From Thiotrichales bacterium (GTDB lineage Bacteria > Pseudomonadota > Gammaproteobacteria > HK1): a DNA stretch of 51,188 nucleotides. The notes below the pieces were generated by a model. It saw nothing but the letters and a program-made list of their open reading frames with translations, did not search any database and had not been told where the DNA came from. The stretch is from contig JAPOSC010000086.1 in assembly GCA_026709935.1 (NCBI GenBank), positions 1-51,188 on the forward strand, given 5' to 3'. Positions 1 to 12,581 of this stretch are shown here, in pieces. Numbering within the stretch: the first letter of the stretch is position 1; every line of letters begins with the position of its first letter. The translations under genes were made by a program, and so were the position numbers.

Positions 1-53
1 AACCGCTCGAACATCTGGAACAGACTGACTGTTACGCCGTCATTCAGTGCCAT
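1..53 (-). CDS. 5' end of an unidentified gene (partial)
   Basis: An ATG at 53 on the minus strand opens a frame with no stop to the window edge. It encodes 17 residues beginning MALNDGVTVSLFQMFER. A purine-rich GAGGACGGGG stretch lies just upstream and could serve as a ribosome binding site. The 171 bases between it and prmB include an AT-rich patch (about 110-140) that may hold its promoter. The fragment is too short to assign to a family. Confidence 0.4.
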   Translation of the reverse strand, partial: MALNDGVTVSLFQMFER

Positions 54-224
54 TTCCCCGTCCTCACGTCTGACTGTGGGACGATCCTACCCTAATGGAC
101 AGGTGGAGTAAAGTAGATAATTCCCAAAATTTCCGGGGGAAGGCAGGACATCACCGAACGCTGCCGATTCCGGTGACAATCAATTCTCGGTATGGGGGCG
201 GGGGCAAATCGCCCGCCGGGCCGT

Positions 225-1175
225 TCACCCGCGCTCGAGACCGTCGAGCTGCGTCGCCTCCAGCAGGAATACGCCTTCCCCGCCCCGTTCGAGATCGAGC
301 CAGGTAAACGGAACCGCCGGGTATGCGCCCTCGAGCGCCTGGCGCGACGCACCCACTTCGCACACCAGCACCCCGCCGGATCGGAAGTGAGCACTCGCTC
401 CGGCCAGAATCCGGCGCACGCAGTCGAGACCGTCGGCGCCCGCCTCCAGGCCGATTCGGGGCTCGTGCCGGTACTCCGCATCAAGCGTCGCCATCGTCGG
501 GGCATCGACATAGGGCGGATTGCTGACGATCAGGTCATAGCGATCGCTCACTCCCGCATACACGTCGGACTCCAGGAGCCTGACCCGATCGCTGACACCG
601 TGTGCGGCGCAGTTCTCCCGGGCCAGTTCGAGTGCGGCGCCGCTCACGTCGACCGCGTCGACGGTCGCATTCGGAAACGCCGCCGCGCAGGCGATGGCGA
701 TGGCGCCGCCGCCGGTGCCGATCTCCAGCACCCGCTCGACCACATCCGGATCGAGCCAGGGCTCGAAGCCTCGCTCGATCCATTCCGCAATGGGGGAACG
801 CGGCACGAGGGCACGCGCGTCGCAGGCGAACTCCAGGCCCGCGAACCAGGCGCGGCCGGTCAGGTAGGGAGCGGGGATGCGCTCGCGGATGCGGCGCACG
901 ATCAGATCGACCGCCGCACGGCGCTCCGGAGTGGCAAGTCGCGAAGCGAACAGTGATTCCGGAGCGCCGGGACGCAGGCCGGCCGCGGGCAGCACGAGCG
1001 CGATCGCCTCGTCCACCGCGTTGTCGGCGCCATGACCGAACACGACGCGGGCCTCGTCGAGCCGGGCCGCCCCCCAGCGCACGAGGTCGGTGACGGTGCG
1101 CAGCTCCGCGACCGCCATGCGCGCATGGTCGTCGAGGTCATCGGGCGGCGCGGACACGTCGATCACTCCCCCCAC
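225..1175 (-). CDS. prmB: Ribosomal protein uL3 N5-glutamine methyltransferase PrmB
   Basis: This is a SAM-dependent methyltransferase that modifies a glutamine of ribosomal protein L3, 316 aa and close to the family length. The SAM-binding motif EIGTGGG is at residues 151-157. The glutamine-binding NPPY is at 219-222. The PRSPIAE segment (about 135-141) is typical of PrmB, whereas release-factor methyltransferase PrmC usually has a PRPxTE form. The gene begins 4 bases after the htpG stop, so the two are probably co-transcribed. The annotated start is a GTG at 1175. A second GTG at 1157 has a better-placed GGGGGGAG ribosome binding site and may be the true start, which would shorten the protein by six residues. 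Confidence 0.9.
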   Translation of the reverse strand: MGGVIDVSAPPDDLDDHARMAVAELRTVTDLVRWGAARLDEARVVFGHGADNAVDEAIALVLPAAGLRPGAPESLFASRLATPERRAAVDLIVRRIRERIPAPYLTGRAWFAGLEFACDARALVPRSPIAEWIERGFEPWLDPDVVERVLEIGTGGGAIAIACAAAFPNATVDAVDVSGAALELARENCAAHGVSDRVRLLESDVYAGVSDRYDLIVSNPPYVDAPTMATLDAEYRHEPRIGLEAGADGLDCVRRILAGASAHFRSGGVLVCEVGASRQALEGAYPAVPFTWLDLERGGEGVFLLEATQLDGLERG

Positions 1176-1179
1176 CGCA

Positions 1180-3294
1180 TCAGTCTCGGGTCGGGCTCTG
1201 CTCCGCGCTATCCGGTGCCGTCTCCTCTCCGGCGGGTGGGTTCGAAGCGCCTGCCGTCTTCCTCCCGGCCCCCGCGGTCTTCTTCGTCGCGGCCTTCTTC
1301 GTGGTGGTCTTCTTCGTCGCGGTTTTCTTCGCCGGCCGGCGCCGCGTCGGTGCCGGGCCGGCGCCCTCAGCCAGATCGACGATGAGCGTATTCATGCGCC
1401 GCACGAACGCAGCCGCATCCTCCAGACGGCCCCCTTCGCTGAGCAGCGCCTGATCGAAGATCAGATGCGCCCAGTCCGTCTGACGCGACGCCTCGGTCTC
1501 CGCCGCGAGCCGGGTGACCATGGGGTGATCGGGGTTGATCTCCAGGATGGGTCTGGCCGAATCGACCGACTGGCCCGCAGCGTCGAGGATCCGCTCCAGA
1601 TGGCGGCTCATCTCGAACTCCTCGCTGACGAGGCAGGCGGGCGAGGTCGAGAGGCGGCGGGTCACCCGAACATCCTTGATGCGCCCCGAAAGGGCTTCCC
1701 GGAACCGCTCCAGCACCGGCGCATGATCTCCGTCCGCCTCCTCCTTCGGCGCATCGTCCCCGGAGGCGATTTCGCCGAGGTCCAGCTCGCCCTTCATCAC
1801 CGACACCAGAGGTTTGTCCTCGTACTCGGTGAGGTGCATGACCAGCCACTCGTCGATCGGGTCGGCGAGCAGCAGAACCTCCAGGCCATGCTTGTCGAAC
1901 ACTTCCAGGTGAGGGCTGTGGCGCGCAGTGCGGTAGCTGTCGGCGGTGATGTAGTAGATCCCCTTCTGCCCTTCCTTCATCCGCGACACGTAGTCGTCGA
2001 GAGAAACGCTCTGCGCGTCGTCGGCGCCATGGGTGGATGCGAACCGCAGCAGCTTCGCGACCTGCTCGCGGTTGCGGCCATCTTCGACCACCCCCTCCTT
2101 GAGCACCCGGCCGAAGTGCTCCCAGAACTTCGCGTACTTTTCGGAGTCGTCCTTCGCCATTCCCCCGAGCAGATCGAGCACCCGTTTCACCGCGCCGGTG
2201 CGGATCGACTGGATTCGGCGGTTCTCCTGCAGGATCTCGCGCGAGATGTTGAGCGGCAGATCCGCCGAATCGATCACGCCGCGCACGAACCGCAGGTACG
2301 CCGGCATCAGGTGCTCGGCGTCGTCCATGATGAAGATCCGCCGCACGTAGAGCTTCACCCCGCGGCGGACATTGCGGTCCCAGAGATCGAACGGGGCGCG
2401 GGCGGGGATGAACAGCAGCAGGCTGTACTCCAGGGTGCCCTCGACCCGGCTGTGGATCCAGGCAAGGGGATCCTCGAAGTCGTGGGCGACGTGCTTGTAG
2501 AAACCGTTGTAGTCGTCGTCGCCGAGCTCGCTCTTGTTGCGGGTCCACAGCGCGGTGGCGGCGTTGATGGTCTCCTCGTCCTTCGTCTCGACCTCGCCGG
2601 TGTTGCTGTCGGCGTCGTCATCGTCGGCTTCGGCGTCGGCCTTGCCCTCGCCCGGCATCAGGATCGGGATCGAGACGTGGTCGGAGTACTTGCGCACGAT
2701 ATTGCGCAGGCGCCAGCGGTCGAGGAATTCATCCTCGCCATCACGCAAGTGCAGCACCACCTCGGTGCCGCGCGGCTCCACATCGGCGGTCTCGACGGTG
2801 AACTCGCCCTCGCCGCTCGACTCCCAGCGCACCCCCTCGGAGGCCGGGCGGCCGGCGCGGCGCGAGGTCACGACCACGCGATCGGCCACGATGAAGCTCG
2901 AGTAGAACCCGACGCCGAACTGGCCGATGAGCTGGGTGTCCTTCGCGGCGTCGCCGGTCAACGCTTCGAAAAACTGGCGGGTACCGGAGCGGGCGATGGT
3001 GCCGAGGTTGGAGGCGATCTCCTCGCGGGTCATGCCGATACCATTGTCGCGCACGCTGACGGTGCGGGAATCGGCATCGAACGAGATGCGCACCCCGAGT
3101 TCGCCGTCGCCTTCGTAGAGCGCATCATCGGACAGGGCCTCGAAGCGGAGTTTGTCCGCCGCGTCCGATGCGTTGGAGATCAGCTCCCGGAGAAAGATCT
3201 CCTTGTTGCTGTAGAGCGAGTGGATCATCAGGTCCAGCAACTTCCGGACCTCGGTCTGGAACCCGTGGGTCTCCTTCGACTGCACTTCGGCCAT
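1180..3294 (-). CDS. htpG: Molecular chaperone HtpG (Hsp90) with basic C-terminal tail
   Basis: This is the cytosolic Hsp90-type ATPase chaperone. The start is the ATG at 3294, preceded by GGGAGG, and the protein opens with the family-typical [13 protein letters not shown]. The frame extends further upstream but without homology. The GHKL ATP-binding residues are visible, including [15 protein letters not shown] and QFGVGFYS. The protein is 704 aa, longer than the usual 620-640. Part of the excess is an Asp/Glu-rich charged linker in the middle domain. Most of it is a 55-residue tail of repeated TKK/AKK units resembling histone H1, ending in an acidic stretch. htpG is divergent from mutS and is followed by prmB. 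Confidence 0.95.
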   Translation of the reverse strand: MAEVQSKETHGFQTEVRKLLDLMIHSLYSNKEIFLRELISNASDAADKLRFEALSDDALYEGDGELGVRISFDADSRTVSVRDNGIGMTREEIASNLGTIARSGTRQFFEALTGDAAKDTQLIGQFGVGFYSSFIVADRVVVTSRRAGRPASEGVRWESSGEGEFTVETADVEPRGTEVVLHLRDGEDEFLDRWRLRNIVRKYSDHVSIPILMPGEGKADAEADDDDADSNTGEVETKDEETINAATALWTRNKSELGDDDYNGFYKHVAHDFEDPLAWIHSRVEGTLEYSLLLFIPARAPFDLWDRNVRRGVKLYVRRIFIMDDAEHLMPAYLRFVRGVIDSADLPLNISREILQENRRIQSIRTGAVKRVLDLLGGMAKDDSEKYAKFWEHFGRVLKEGVVEDGRNREQVAKLLRFASTHGADDAQSVSLDDYVSRMKEGQKGIYYITADSYRTARHSPHLEVFDKHGLEVLLLADPIDEWLVMHLTEYEDKPLVSVMKGELDLGEIASGDDAPKEEADGDHAPVLERFREALSGRIKDVRVTRRLSTSPACLVSEEFEMSRHLERILDAAGQSVDSARPILEINPDHPMVTRLAAETEASRQTDWAHLIFDQALLSEGGRLEDAAAFVRRMNTLIVDLAEGAGPAPTRRRPAKKTATKKTTTKKAATKKTAGAGRKTAGASNPPAGEETAPDSAEQSPTRD

Positions 3295-3470
3295 CACACA
3301 ACCTCCCTCGTGCACTGGTCTCCGACTCTCCGAGGCGCGGATATGGGGCTTCATGGCACCGCTTCCAAGCCTTGCCGGGCCGGATGGGGCAGGTACACCG
3401 GATAGCGCGTCTCGCCACATCGTGGGATGCTTCCCTGCCCGCAGCCTTCTCCGACGCCTGCCCCTCACCC

Positions 3471-6050
3471 GTGACCTCCGCCGCCGCCCCGCCCGGAAAC
3501 ACGCCCGTCATCGCGCAGTATCTGCGCATCAAGGCCGAGCACCCCGACACCCTGCTCTTCTACCGGATGGGGGACTTCTACGAGCTGTTCTTCGATGATG
3601 CCCGCCGGGCCTCGAAGCTGCTGGACATCGCGCTCACCGCCCGCGGGCGCTCCGGCGGGGTCCCGATCCCCATGGCCGGCGTGCCGGCACACTCGGTCGA
3701 GTCGTACCTGGCGAAGCTGGTGCGCAAGGGCGAGTCGGCCGCGATCTGCGAGCAGATCGGCGACCCCGCGGCCTCCCGCGGCCCGGTGGAGCGGCAGGTC
3801 ACGCGTATCGTCACCCCCGGGACGCTGACCGAGGAGCATTTTCTGGAGGCGCGCCGCGACAACCTGCTCGCGGCGGTCCATTGCGTCGCCGGACGCTGGG
3901 GTATCGCAGCTCTCGAGCTCTCCAGCGGACGGTTCACCTGCACGGAGGTCGAAGACACCGAAAGCGCCCAGGCCGAGATCGAGCGGCTCGATCCCGCGGA
4001 GGTACTTGTCCCGGAGGACGCGCCGGATCTCGGCTCGGGGGGCGAGCACCAGGCGCTGCGACGGCTTCCGCCGTGGCACTTCGAACCGGAATCGGCCCGG
4101 CGCATTCTCGTCGAACAGCTCGGAACCCGTGATCTCGCGCCGTTCGAGATCGAGGACCGGCCGCTCGCGACCGGGACCGCGGGAGCGCTGATCGTCTATG
4201 CCCGGGACACCCAGCGCGGCGCGCTCCCGCACATTCGCACTCTGCGCTTCGAACGCCGGGAGGATGCACTCATTCTGGATGCGGTCACGCAGCGCAATCT
4301 GGAGATCACCCACGCGCTGTCGGACAACGACTCCGCCACCCTCGTCGCGGTCCTGGATCGGGCCGAGACCCCGATGGGAAGTCGGCTCCTGCGCCGCTGG
4401 CTGACCCGCCCCGTGCGCGATCACGAGACACTCGCCAAACGTCTGCACGCGGTCGGCGCCCTCATCGAGCGAGGCGTGCACGGGCCCATCCGCGCGCTGC
4501 TCGCCGATGTTGGGGATCTGGAGCGTATCGTGTCCCGGATCGGCCTCGGGACTGCACGGCCGCGCGACCTCGCACAGCTTCGCACCGCACTGCATACGAT
4601 ACCGCGGCTGCGCGATGCACTCGCCGACACCGACAGTCCGCGCATCCGGGAGCTGACCGGCGTGCACCAGGCGCTCCCGGATATGGCGGCGCTGCTCGAC
4701 CGCGCGGTGGTGGACGCCCCGCCGGTGCTCGTCCGCGACGGCGGAGTCATCGCCGGCGGCTATGACGCCGAGCTCGACGAGCTGCGGCGTCTGTCCACCG
4801 ACGCCCACGCCTTTCTCGAAGCCCTGGAGGCCCGCGAACGCGAACGGACCGGGGTGGCGAACCTGAAGGTGGGGTACAACCGCGTGCACGGGTACTACAT
4901 CGAACTCTCGAAGGCGCAGAGCGGGCACGCGCCGCCCGACTACGTCCGACGCCAGACGTTGAAGGGCGCCGAACGCTACATCACCGCCGAGCTCAAGCAG
5001 TTCGAAGATTGCGTGCTCGGGGCGCGCGAGCGGGCCCTCGGGCGCGAGCGGGCGCTCTACGACGAACTGGTGGCACAGCTCGCGGCGGGCCTCGGCGCGC
5101 TTCAGCGCTGCGCTGCGGGCGTCGCCGAGCTCGATGTACTCGGCAACTTCGCCGAGCGCGCGGAATCGCTCGACTACCGCGCGCCGCAGCTCGACGACCA
5201 GCCCGGCCTTCACATCGAGGGAGGCCGCCACCCCGTGGTCGAACGGATGTCGCCGCAGCCGTTCATCCCCAACGACGTGGTGCTCGACGATTCCCGGCGC
5301 ATGCTCGTGGTCACGGGACCGAACATGGGCGGCAAGTCGACCATCATGCGCCAGACCGCGCTCATCGCCGTGCTTGCGCACGCGGGGAGCTATGTTCCGG
5401 CCGCAGCGGCGCGTATCGGCCCCATCGATCGCATCTTCACGCGGATCGGCGCCGGTGACGATCTCGCCGGAGGCCGCTCCACCTTCATGGTGGAGATGAC
5501 CGAGATGGCGCGGATCCTCAACAACGCCACCGAACGCAGCCTGGTGCTCGTCGACGAGATCGGCCGCGGCACCAGCACCTACGACGGGCTCGCGCTTGCC
5601 TGGGCGTGCGCACGCGAACTTGCGCACCGAACCCGCTCGTTCACGCTCTTCGCGACCCACTACTTCGAGCTCACCGAGCTGCCGCATCACGCGGAGGGCG
5701 TGGCCAATGTCCACCTCGACGCCATCGAGCACGGCCGGAAGATCGTCTTCATGCACCGCGTGAAGGACGGACCGGCGAGCCGGAGCTACGGCCTTGCCGT
5801 AGCGGCGCTCGCCGGGCTCCCGGACGACGTGATCGCCCGGGCGCGCGCGATTCTCGAAACGCTCGAGCGCGCCCCTCGCGCGAGCGCCTCCGAACCGCCT
5901 TCCGCGCAGCTCGGGCTGTTCGATGCGCCGCCGCCCGCCCCGGACAAGACCGTGCTCCGAGAGGCGCTCGAGGCCGTCGATCCCAACGCCCTCTCCCCCC
6001 GGGAAGCCCTCGACATCCTCTACCGACTGAAATCCATCGCACGCCCCTGA
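3471..6050 (+). CDS. mutS: DNA mismatch repair protein MutS
   Basis: MutS recognises mismatches and small loops and recruits MutL. The mismatch-contacting Phe-x-Glu is present as FYE at residues 36-38 of GDFYELF. The Walker [10 protein letters not shown] is at about 616-624, and Walker B with the following loop reads [10 protein letters not shown]. The chosen start is the GTG at 3471, giving 859 aa, against 853 in E. coli, with homology beginning a few residues later at [10 protein letters not shown]. No strong ribosome binding site supports it. An ATG at 3384 in the same frame would add 29 non-conserved residues. The 176-base region before it also serves the divergent htpG. Confidence 0.96.
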   Translation: MTSAAAPPGNTPVIAQYLRIKAEHPDTLLFYRMGDFYELFFDDARRASKLLDIALTARGRSGGVPIPMAGVPAHSVESYLAKLVRKGESAAICEQIGDPAASRGPVERQVTRIVTPGTLTEEHFLEARRDNLLAAVHCVAGRWGIAALELSSGRFTCTEVEDTESAQAEIERLDPAEVLVPEDAPDLGSGGEHQALRRLPPWHFEPESARRILVEQLGTRDLAPFEIEDRPLATGTAGALIVYARDTQRGALPHIRTLRFERREDALILDAVTQRNLEITHALSDNDSATLVAVLDRAETPMGSRLLRRWLTRPVRDHETLAKRLHAVGALIERGVHGPIRALLADVGDLERIVSRIGLGTARPRDLAQLRTALHTIPRLRDALADTDSPRIRELTGVHQALPDMAALLDRAVVDAPPVLVRDGGVIAGGYDAELDELRRLSTDAHAFLEALEARERERTGVANLKVGYNRVHGYYIELSKAQSGHAPPDYVRRQTLKGAERYITAELKQFEDCVLGARERALGRERALYDELVAQLAAGLGALQRCAAGVAELDVLGNFAERAESLDYRAPQLDDQPGLHIEGGRHPVVERMSPQPFIPNDVVLDDSRRMLVVTGPNMGGKSTIMRQTALIAVLAHAGSYVPAAAARIGPIDRIFTRIGAGDDLAGGRSTFMVEMTEMARILNNATERSLVLVDEIGRGTSTYDGLALAWACARELAHRTRSFTLFATHYFELTELPHHAEGVANVHLDAIEHGRKIVFMHRVKDGPASRSYGLAVAALAGLPDDVIARARAILETLERAPRASASEPPSAQLGLFDAPPPAPDKTVLREALEAVDPNALSPREALDILYRLKSIARP

Positions 6051-6280
6051 GGCCCGCCGCGCTCGGGCCCCGAACCGCCGCCGCGCACACGATTTCGTTG
6101 CAGGCCATGACGCCGTCCCGCCGACTTTCGCCGAACTCCCGGCTCGACCACCGGCGCATCCGGGCACCACGCGGGCAGGCATCGCCGCCCACCCGCCGCA
6201 CCGTTTTCCCCCTCGAAATACAGACCATCGCAACGTATCATGCGCGGCTGGTCAAGCCGTGGATCGAGGTCCGAGGAATC

Positions 6281-6604
6281 ATGACGTTCGTTGTCATCGA
6301 CAAATGCATCCGGTGCAAGTACACGGACTGCGTGGAGGTATGCCCCGTCGATTGCTTCCACGAGGGCCCCAACATGCTGGTCATCGATCCGGAGGAGTGC
6401 ATCGACTGCACGCTGTGCGAGCCCGAGTGTCCGGTGGAGGCGATCCTGTCCGAAGACGACCTCACCGACGATCAGCAGGAATGGCTCGCGCTGAACGTGG
6501 AGCTTTCGCGGGAGTGGCCCGTGATCACCGAGATGAAACCCGCTCCCGAGGACGCCGAGCAGTGGGAGAACGTCGACGGCAAGGCACAGTACCTGGAGCG
6601 CTGA
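6281..6604 (+). CDS. fdxA: 7Fe ferredoxin FdxA
   Basis: This small (107 aa) electron-transfer protein carries one [3Fe-4S] and one [4Fe-4S] cluster. The cysteine pattern is clear: [14 protein letters not shown] in the N-terminal part and [12 protein letters not shown] after it. The acidic C-terminal half, ending in KAQYLER, is typical of the FdxA (Azotobacter ferredoxin I) family. The start is the ATG at 6281. It lies 230 bases downstream of mutS on the same strand, and mutS-fdxA is a common pair in gammaproteobacteria. The intervening sequence shows no gene and no clear terminator. Confidence 0.94.
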   Translation: MTFVVIDKCIRCKYTDCVEVCPVDCFHEGPNMLVIDPEECIDCTLCEPECPVEAILSEDDLTDDQQEWLALNVELSREWPVITEMKPAPEDAEQWENVDGKAQYLER

Positions 6605-6630
6605 TCGCCCCGTGCCGGGCGGGCACCATG

Positions 6631-7848
6631 TCAGGTCCGGTACTCGGCGTTGATGGTGACGTACTGGTGGGAGAAGTCGCAGGTCCAGACGCGGTCGCAC
6701 GCCTCGCCGCGACCGAGCGCGACGCGGATTTCGATCTCGTCGCGTGAGACCGCCTCGGCGCCGGCCTCCTCCGTATAAGCGGTGTCACGCTCGCCACCGC
6801 TCACGATACACACCCCGTTGAGCCGGATCCCGACCCGGGACAGATCGAGATCGGCAAGTCCGGCCCGACCCACCGCGGCCAGGATGCGTCCCCAGTTCGC
6901 ATCGCTCGCGTAGAGCGTGGTCTTCACAAGCGGCGAGTGGGCGATGGTATATGCGACGGCGAGACACTCTTCGCCACTGGCCCCCTCTTCGACCTCCACG
7001 GTGATGAACTTCGTCGCGCCTTCACCATCGCGCACGATGGCGTGGGCGAGCTCCAGGGCGACGGCGCCGACCGCCTCGGCCAGCGCACGATACTCCGGCG
7101 ACCCCTCGCCGATGAGCGCATTGCCGAGCGCTCCGGTCGCGACGAGGACGCAGGCGTCGTTGGTCGACGTGTCTCCGTCGACAGTGATGCGGTTGAAGCT
7201 CGCCTCGACTGCGTCGCGCACCATGGATTGCAGTGCGTCCGGCGCGACGGCGGCGTCGGTGGCGATGAACGCCAGCATGGTCGCCATGTCCGGGCGCATC
7301 ATCCCCGAGCCCTTGGCGATCCCGGTCACCACCACGGCGCGCCCGCCAAGGTCGACGGTGCGGGACACGCCCTTGGGAATGATGTCGGTGGTGGCAATGG
7401 CGGAAGCAGCATCAAGCCACCCGTTCTCGTGCAACCGCCCCGCCGCAACGGGAACCGCGTGCTCGAACCGCTCGACGGGTAGCGGCTCGCCGATGACACC
7501 GGTCGAGAACGGAAGGACGCTGTCGGCCGGCGCCCCGGTGGCCTCGGCCACGATCGCACAGCACCGCTTCGCGTCGGCGATGCCACGCGCCCCGGTCCCC
7601 GCGTTCGCGTTCCCGGCGTTGACGAGCAGGTAGCGCGGGGCCTCCCCGGCGAGGTGCTCGTGCGCGACCGTCACCGGGGCGGCGCGAAAGGCGTTGCGCG
7701 TCAATGTCACTGCGCACGTGGCGCCGGACGCGATCTCGAACAGGGTGAGGTCGTCGCGCGGCGTGCTGCGACCACCGAGCGCGGCGGTGGCGATACGCAC
7801 GCCCGCCACCGGGGCGAGTGACGACGGGGGTGTCAGTCCAACGGGCAT
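6631..7848 (-). CDS. argJ: Bifunctional glutamate N-acetyltransferase / ornithine acetyltransferase ArgJ
   Basis: ArgJ moves the acetyl group from N-acetylornithine to glutamate in the cyclic arginine pathway, and the bifunctional form can also use acetyl-CoA. The protein is 405 aa. The autocleavage site is visible in the segment KGSGMMRPDMATMLAF, where cleavage before the Thr of ATML gives the alpha and beta chains and the new N-terminal nucleophile. The C-terminus ends with SHQYVTINAEYRT, as usual for the family. A GAGGAG ribosome binding site precedes the ATG. It lies downstream of secA on the same strand and faces fdxA tail to tail. Confidence 0.95.
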   Translation of the reverse strand: MPVGLTPPSSLAPVAGVRIATAALGGRSTPRDDLTLFEIASGATCAVTLTRNAFRAAPVTVAHEHLAGEAPRYLLVNAGNANAGTGARGIADAKRCCAIVAEATGAPADSVLPFSTGVIGEPLPVERFEHAVPVAAGRLHENGWLDAASAIATTDIIPKGVSRTVDLGGRAVVVTGIAKGSGMMRPDMATMLAFIATDAAVAPDALQSMVRDAVEASFNRITVDGDTSTNDACVLVATGALGNALIGEGSPEYRALAEAVGAVALELAHAIVRDGEGATKFITVEVEEGASGEECLAVAYTIAHSPLVKTTLYASDANWGRILAAVGRAGLADLDLSRVGIRLNGVCIVSGGERDTAYTEEAGAEAVSRDEIEIRVALGRGEACDRVWTCDFSHQYVTINAEYRT

Positions 7849-7964
7849 CGGGGGATTCTCCTCGAGATGGTGACGAGCATTGCCTTGCTACGTGTCGATT
7901 GCGCTATCCCGCAGATGCAGGCTCTGCGAAGGTTCAGTCGGTAACCTCATCAGGAACCATCGCC

Positions 7965-7981
7965 CTCACTTCAGATCGTCC

Positions 7982-7990
<9 letters not shown>
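7965..7990. repeat. Short tandem duplication over the secA stop codon
   Basis: The 10-mer ctcacttcag occurs at 7965-7974 and 7981-7990, a 16-base period. The second copy overlaps the secA stop codon (7982-7984), so the end of the gene appears to have been copied once into the secA-argJ spacer. Confidence 0.6.
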
Positions 7991-10846
<2,856 letters not shown>

Positions 10847-10938
10847 CCTGCGACTGACCCCGTGAACGACGAATTGCGACGAGAGGACAATAACTGTGAA
10901 GATCGACGCCGCTCAAGGCGTCCAGGACCATTGCTGCG

Positions 10939-11262
10939 GTGTCCCGCTCCGAACCCACCCGTCCGTGGAAGACGATCCGCTCCGTCCTCGCCGGGGACAA
11001 GTCCGTTCTGGGAGCACTGACAAGGCGAACCGACGAACTGCGGCGATGCGAGGAATCGCTCAAAGGCTACCTCGACCTGCCCGGAGCGGAAAGTCTCCGA
11101 GTCGCAGCGATCGAAGGTGGAGCCCTGATCGTCATTGTCGACTCTGCGGCCCGCGGCGCGCGCCTGCGGTTCCTGGCGCCGCAAATCGTCGCGCGCGCCT
11201 CCCGTTCGCTGGGCCGCACGGACCTCGATCGGCTCGAGATCCGGATCCGTCCGGAGCGCTGA
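10939..11262 (+). CDS. DUF721 / DciA-like protein
   Basis: This 107-aa protein starts with a GTG. The DUF721 fold is suggested by the helical N-terminal half and by the segment GGALIVIVDSAARGARLRFL, followed by IVARASRS and a basic C-terminus. Its position between secA and lpxC matches the gammaproteobacterial DUF721 genes. The family includes DciA, the replicative-helicase loading partner in bacteria lacking DnaC/DnaI. Whether this short version carries that function cannot be decided from the sequence. It is transcribed towards lpxC, the opposite way from both neighbours. Confidence 0.7.
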   Translation: MSRSEPTRPWKTIRSVLAGDKSVLGALTRRTDELRRCEESLKGYLDLPGAESLRVAAIEGGALIVIVDSAARGARLRFLAPQIVARASRSLGRTDLDRLEIRIRPER

Positions 11263-11280
11263 CCCGGAAATTTCACCGAA

Positions 11281-11333
11281 GGGGGACTGTTCGCGGAACG
11301 GTTCCCGAGATTGGGGGGACTGCCGGCGGAACG
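11281..11333. repeat. Imperfect tandem repeat between dciA-like gene and lpxC
   Basis: Two related 20-base units (gggggactgttcgcggaacg at 11281-11300 and gggggactgccggcggaacg at 11314-11333) recur with a 33-base period in the spacer between two convergent genes. A small palindrome, ggaacggttcc, spans 11296-11306. It may be a remnant of a dispersed intergenic repeat or act in termination. No uridine tract is present. Confidence 0.5.
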
Positions 11334-11450
11334 ACGCCCGGGATCGATGATTCGTGATGGTGATGGCGCTGGCGACAGCCGTACGACCGACCGGATGCCG
11401 CTTGGGAGAAGCGGCTCCGATGACGCCTGCGCCGGGGGGGCCGGCCGGAA

Positions 11451-12362
11451 TCAGGCCGCCGTGACCGGCTGCATGTAGATGATGGGCACGTCGACCTGAT
11501 CGTCGAACGTGGCGATCTCCCACGCGCTCTGATCGGCCACCAACGCCTTCAGCAATCTGTTGTTGAGCTTGTGACCCGACTTGTGGCCGTCGAAGTAGCC
11601 GATGAGGCTGTGGCCGAGCAGGTACAGGTCGCCGATGGCATCCAGCACCTTGTGCTTGACGAACTCGTCCTCGTACCGCAATCCGTCCTCGTTCAGCACC
11701 CGGTATTCGTCGACGATGATGGCATTGTCCAGGTTGCCGCCCAGAGCGAGGTTGTTCTCGCGAAGGCGCTCCAGGTCGCGCATGAATCCGAAGGTGCGGG
11801 CCCGGCTGACTTCCTTCACGAACGAGGTCGTGGAGAAGTCCACCGTCGCCCGGCTGACTCTCTGGTGAAAGGCGGGGTGATCGAACTCGATGGAGAACGA
11901 GACCTTGAATCCCTCGAAGGGCTCGAAGCGCGCCCACTTGTTCCCGTCCTCCACCGCGACCGGCTTCTTGATGCGGATGAACTGCTTGGGTGCGTTCTGC
12001 TGCTCGATGCCCGCCGACTGGATCAGGAAGACGAACGGGCCCGCGCTGCCGTCCATGATCGGCACTTCCGGAGCGCTCACGTCCACGTAGGCGTTGTCGA
12101 TCCCGAGCCCCGCCATCGCCGAGAGCAGGTGCTCGACGGTGGAAACACAAACCTCTCCGCGACTCAGCGTGGTGGACAGCGTCGTGTCTCCGACATTCTC
12201 GGGACACGCCTTGATCTCCACCACATCGTCCAGATCGACGCGGCGGAAGATGATCCCGCTGTTCACCGGAGCGGGTCTCAGCGAGAGGTAGACCTTCCGG
12301 CCACTATGGAGTCCGACTCCGGACGCCCTGATGACGTTCTTCAACGTGCACTGCCTGATCAT
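11451..12362 (-). CDS. lpxC: UDP-3-O-acyl-N-acetylglucosamine deacetylase LpxC
   Basis: LpxC catalyses the committed step of lipid A synthesis, a zinc-dependent deacetylation. The protein is 303 aa, and it begins with the typical [21 protein letters not shown]. The first zinc ligand lies in [15 protein letters not shown], and the others in [14 protein letters not shown]. The substrate loop [12 protein letters not shown] is intact. As in other gammaproteobacteria it closes the dcw cluster downstream of ftsZ, after a 219-base spacer containing a perfect hairpin. It probably has some independent expression from that spacer. Confidence 0.97.
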   Translation of the reverse strand: MIRQCTLKNVIRASGVGLHSGRKVYLSLRPAPVNSGIIFRRVDLDDVVEIKACPENVGDTTLSTTLSRGEVCVSTVEHLLSAMAGLGIDNAYVDVSAPEVPIMDGSAGPFVFLIQSAGIEQQNAPKQFIRIKKPVAVEDGNKWARFEPFEGFKVSFSIEFDHPAFHQRVSRATVDFSTTSFVKEVSRARTFGFMRDLERLRENNLALGGNLDNAIIVDEYRVLNEDGLRYEDEFVKHKVLDAIGDLYLLGHSLIGYFDGHKSGHKLNNRLLKALVADQSAWEIATFDDQVDVPIIYMQPVTAA

Positions 12363-12425
12363 CGTGTCCGCCTTCCCGCTTCCGATTCGATTGCAACGAA
12401 GTTCCTCTCAACGCCTCGGCATCTC

Positions 12426-12445
12426 ATCCCGCTCCGCCGGGATGC
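12426..12445 (-). terminator. Perfect 7-bp hairpin between ftsZ and lpxC
   Basis: CATCCCG (12426-12432) and CGGGATG (12439-12445) form a perfect inverted repeat with a 6-base loop in the ftsZ-lpxC spacer. No uridine run follows on the minus strand, so it may be a processing or partial termination signal rather than a full intrinsic terminator. Confidence 0.35.
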
Positions 12446-12581
12446 GCGACGGGGTGAAGCTCACAATGGACACCAGTCCCTTGCAGCGCTCGACACCACC
12501 ATGAATCCCGCTCCGGAATAGCCACCCGCCGGACAAACGGGCGCCGAGGTCGCGGTTTCCGTTTCGCATTGGACAGGGCGT

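Noticed and set aside
1090-3405. 771-codon open frame on the plus strand opposite htpG
   Set aside because: It is fully antisense to a clear HtpG, has low-complexity composition and no motifs; such frames are common in GC-rich DNA.
3465-6233. 922-codon open frame on the minus strand opposite mutS
   Set aside because: It mirrors MutS codon bias, has no recognisable domain, and the plus strand carries all MutS motifs.
10847-10938. SecM-like arrest peptide controlling secA
   Set aside because: The gene upstream of secA is divergent and DUF721-like, and no secretory arrest peptide frame is present.
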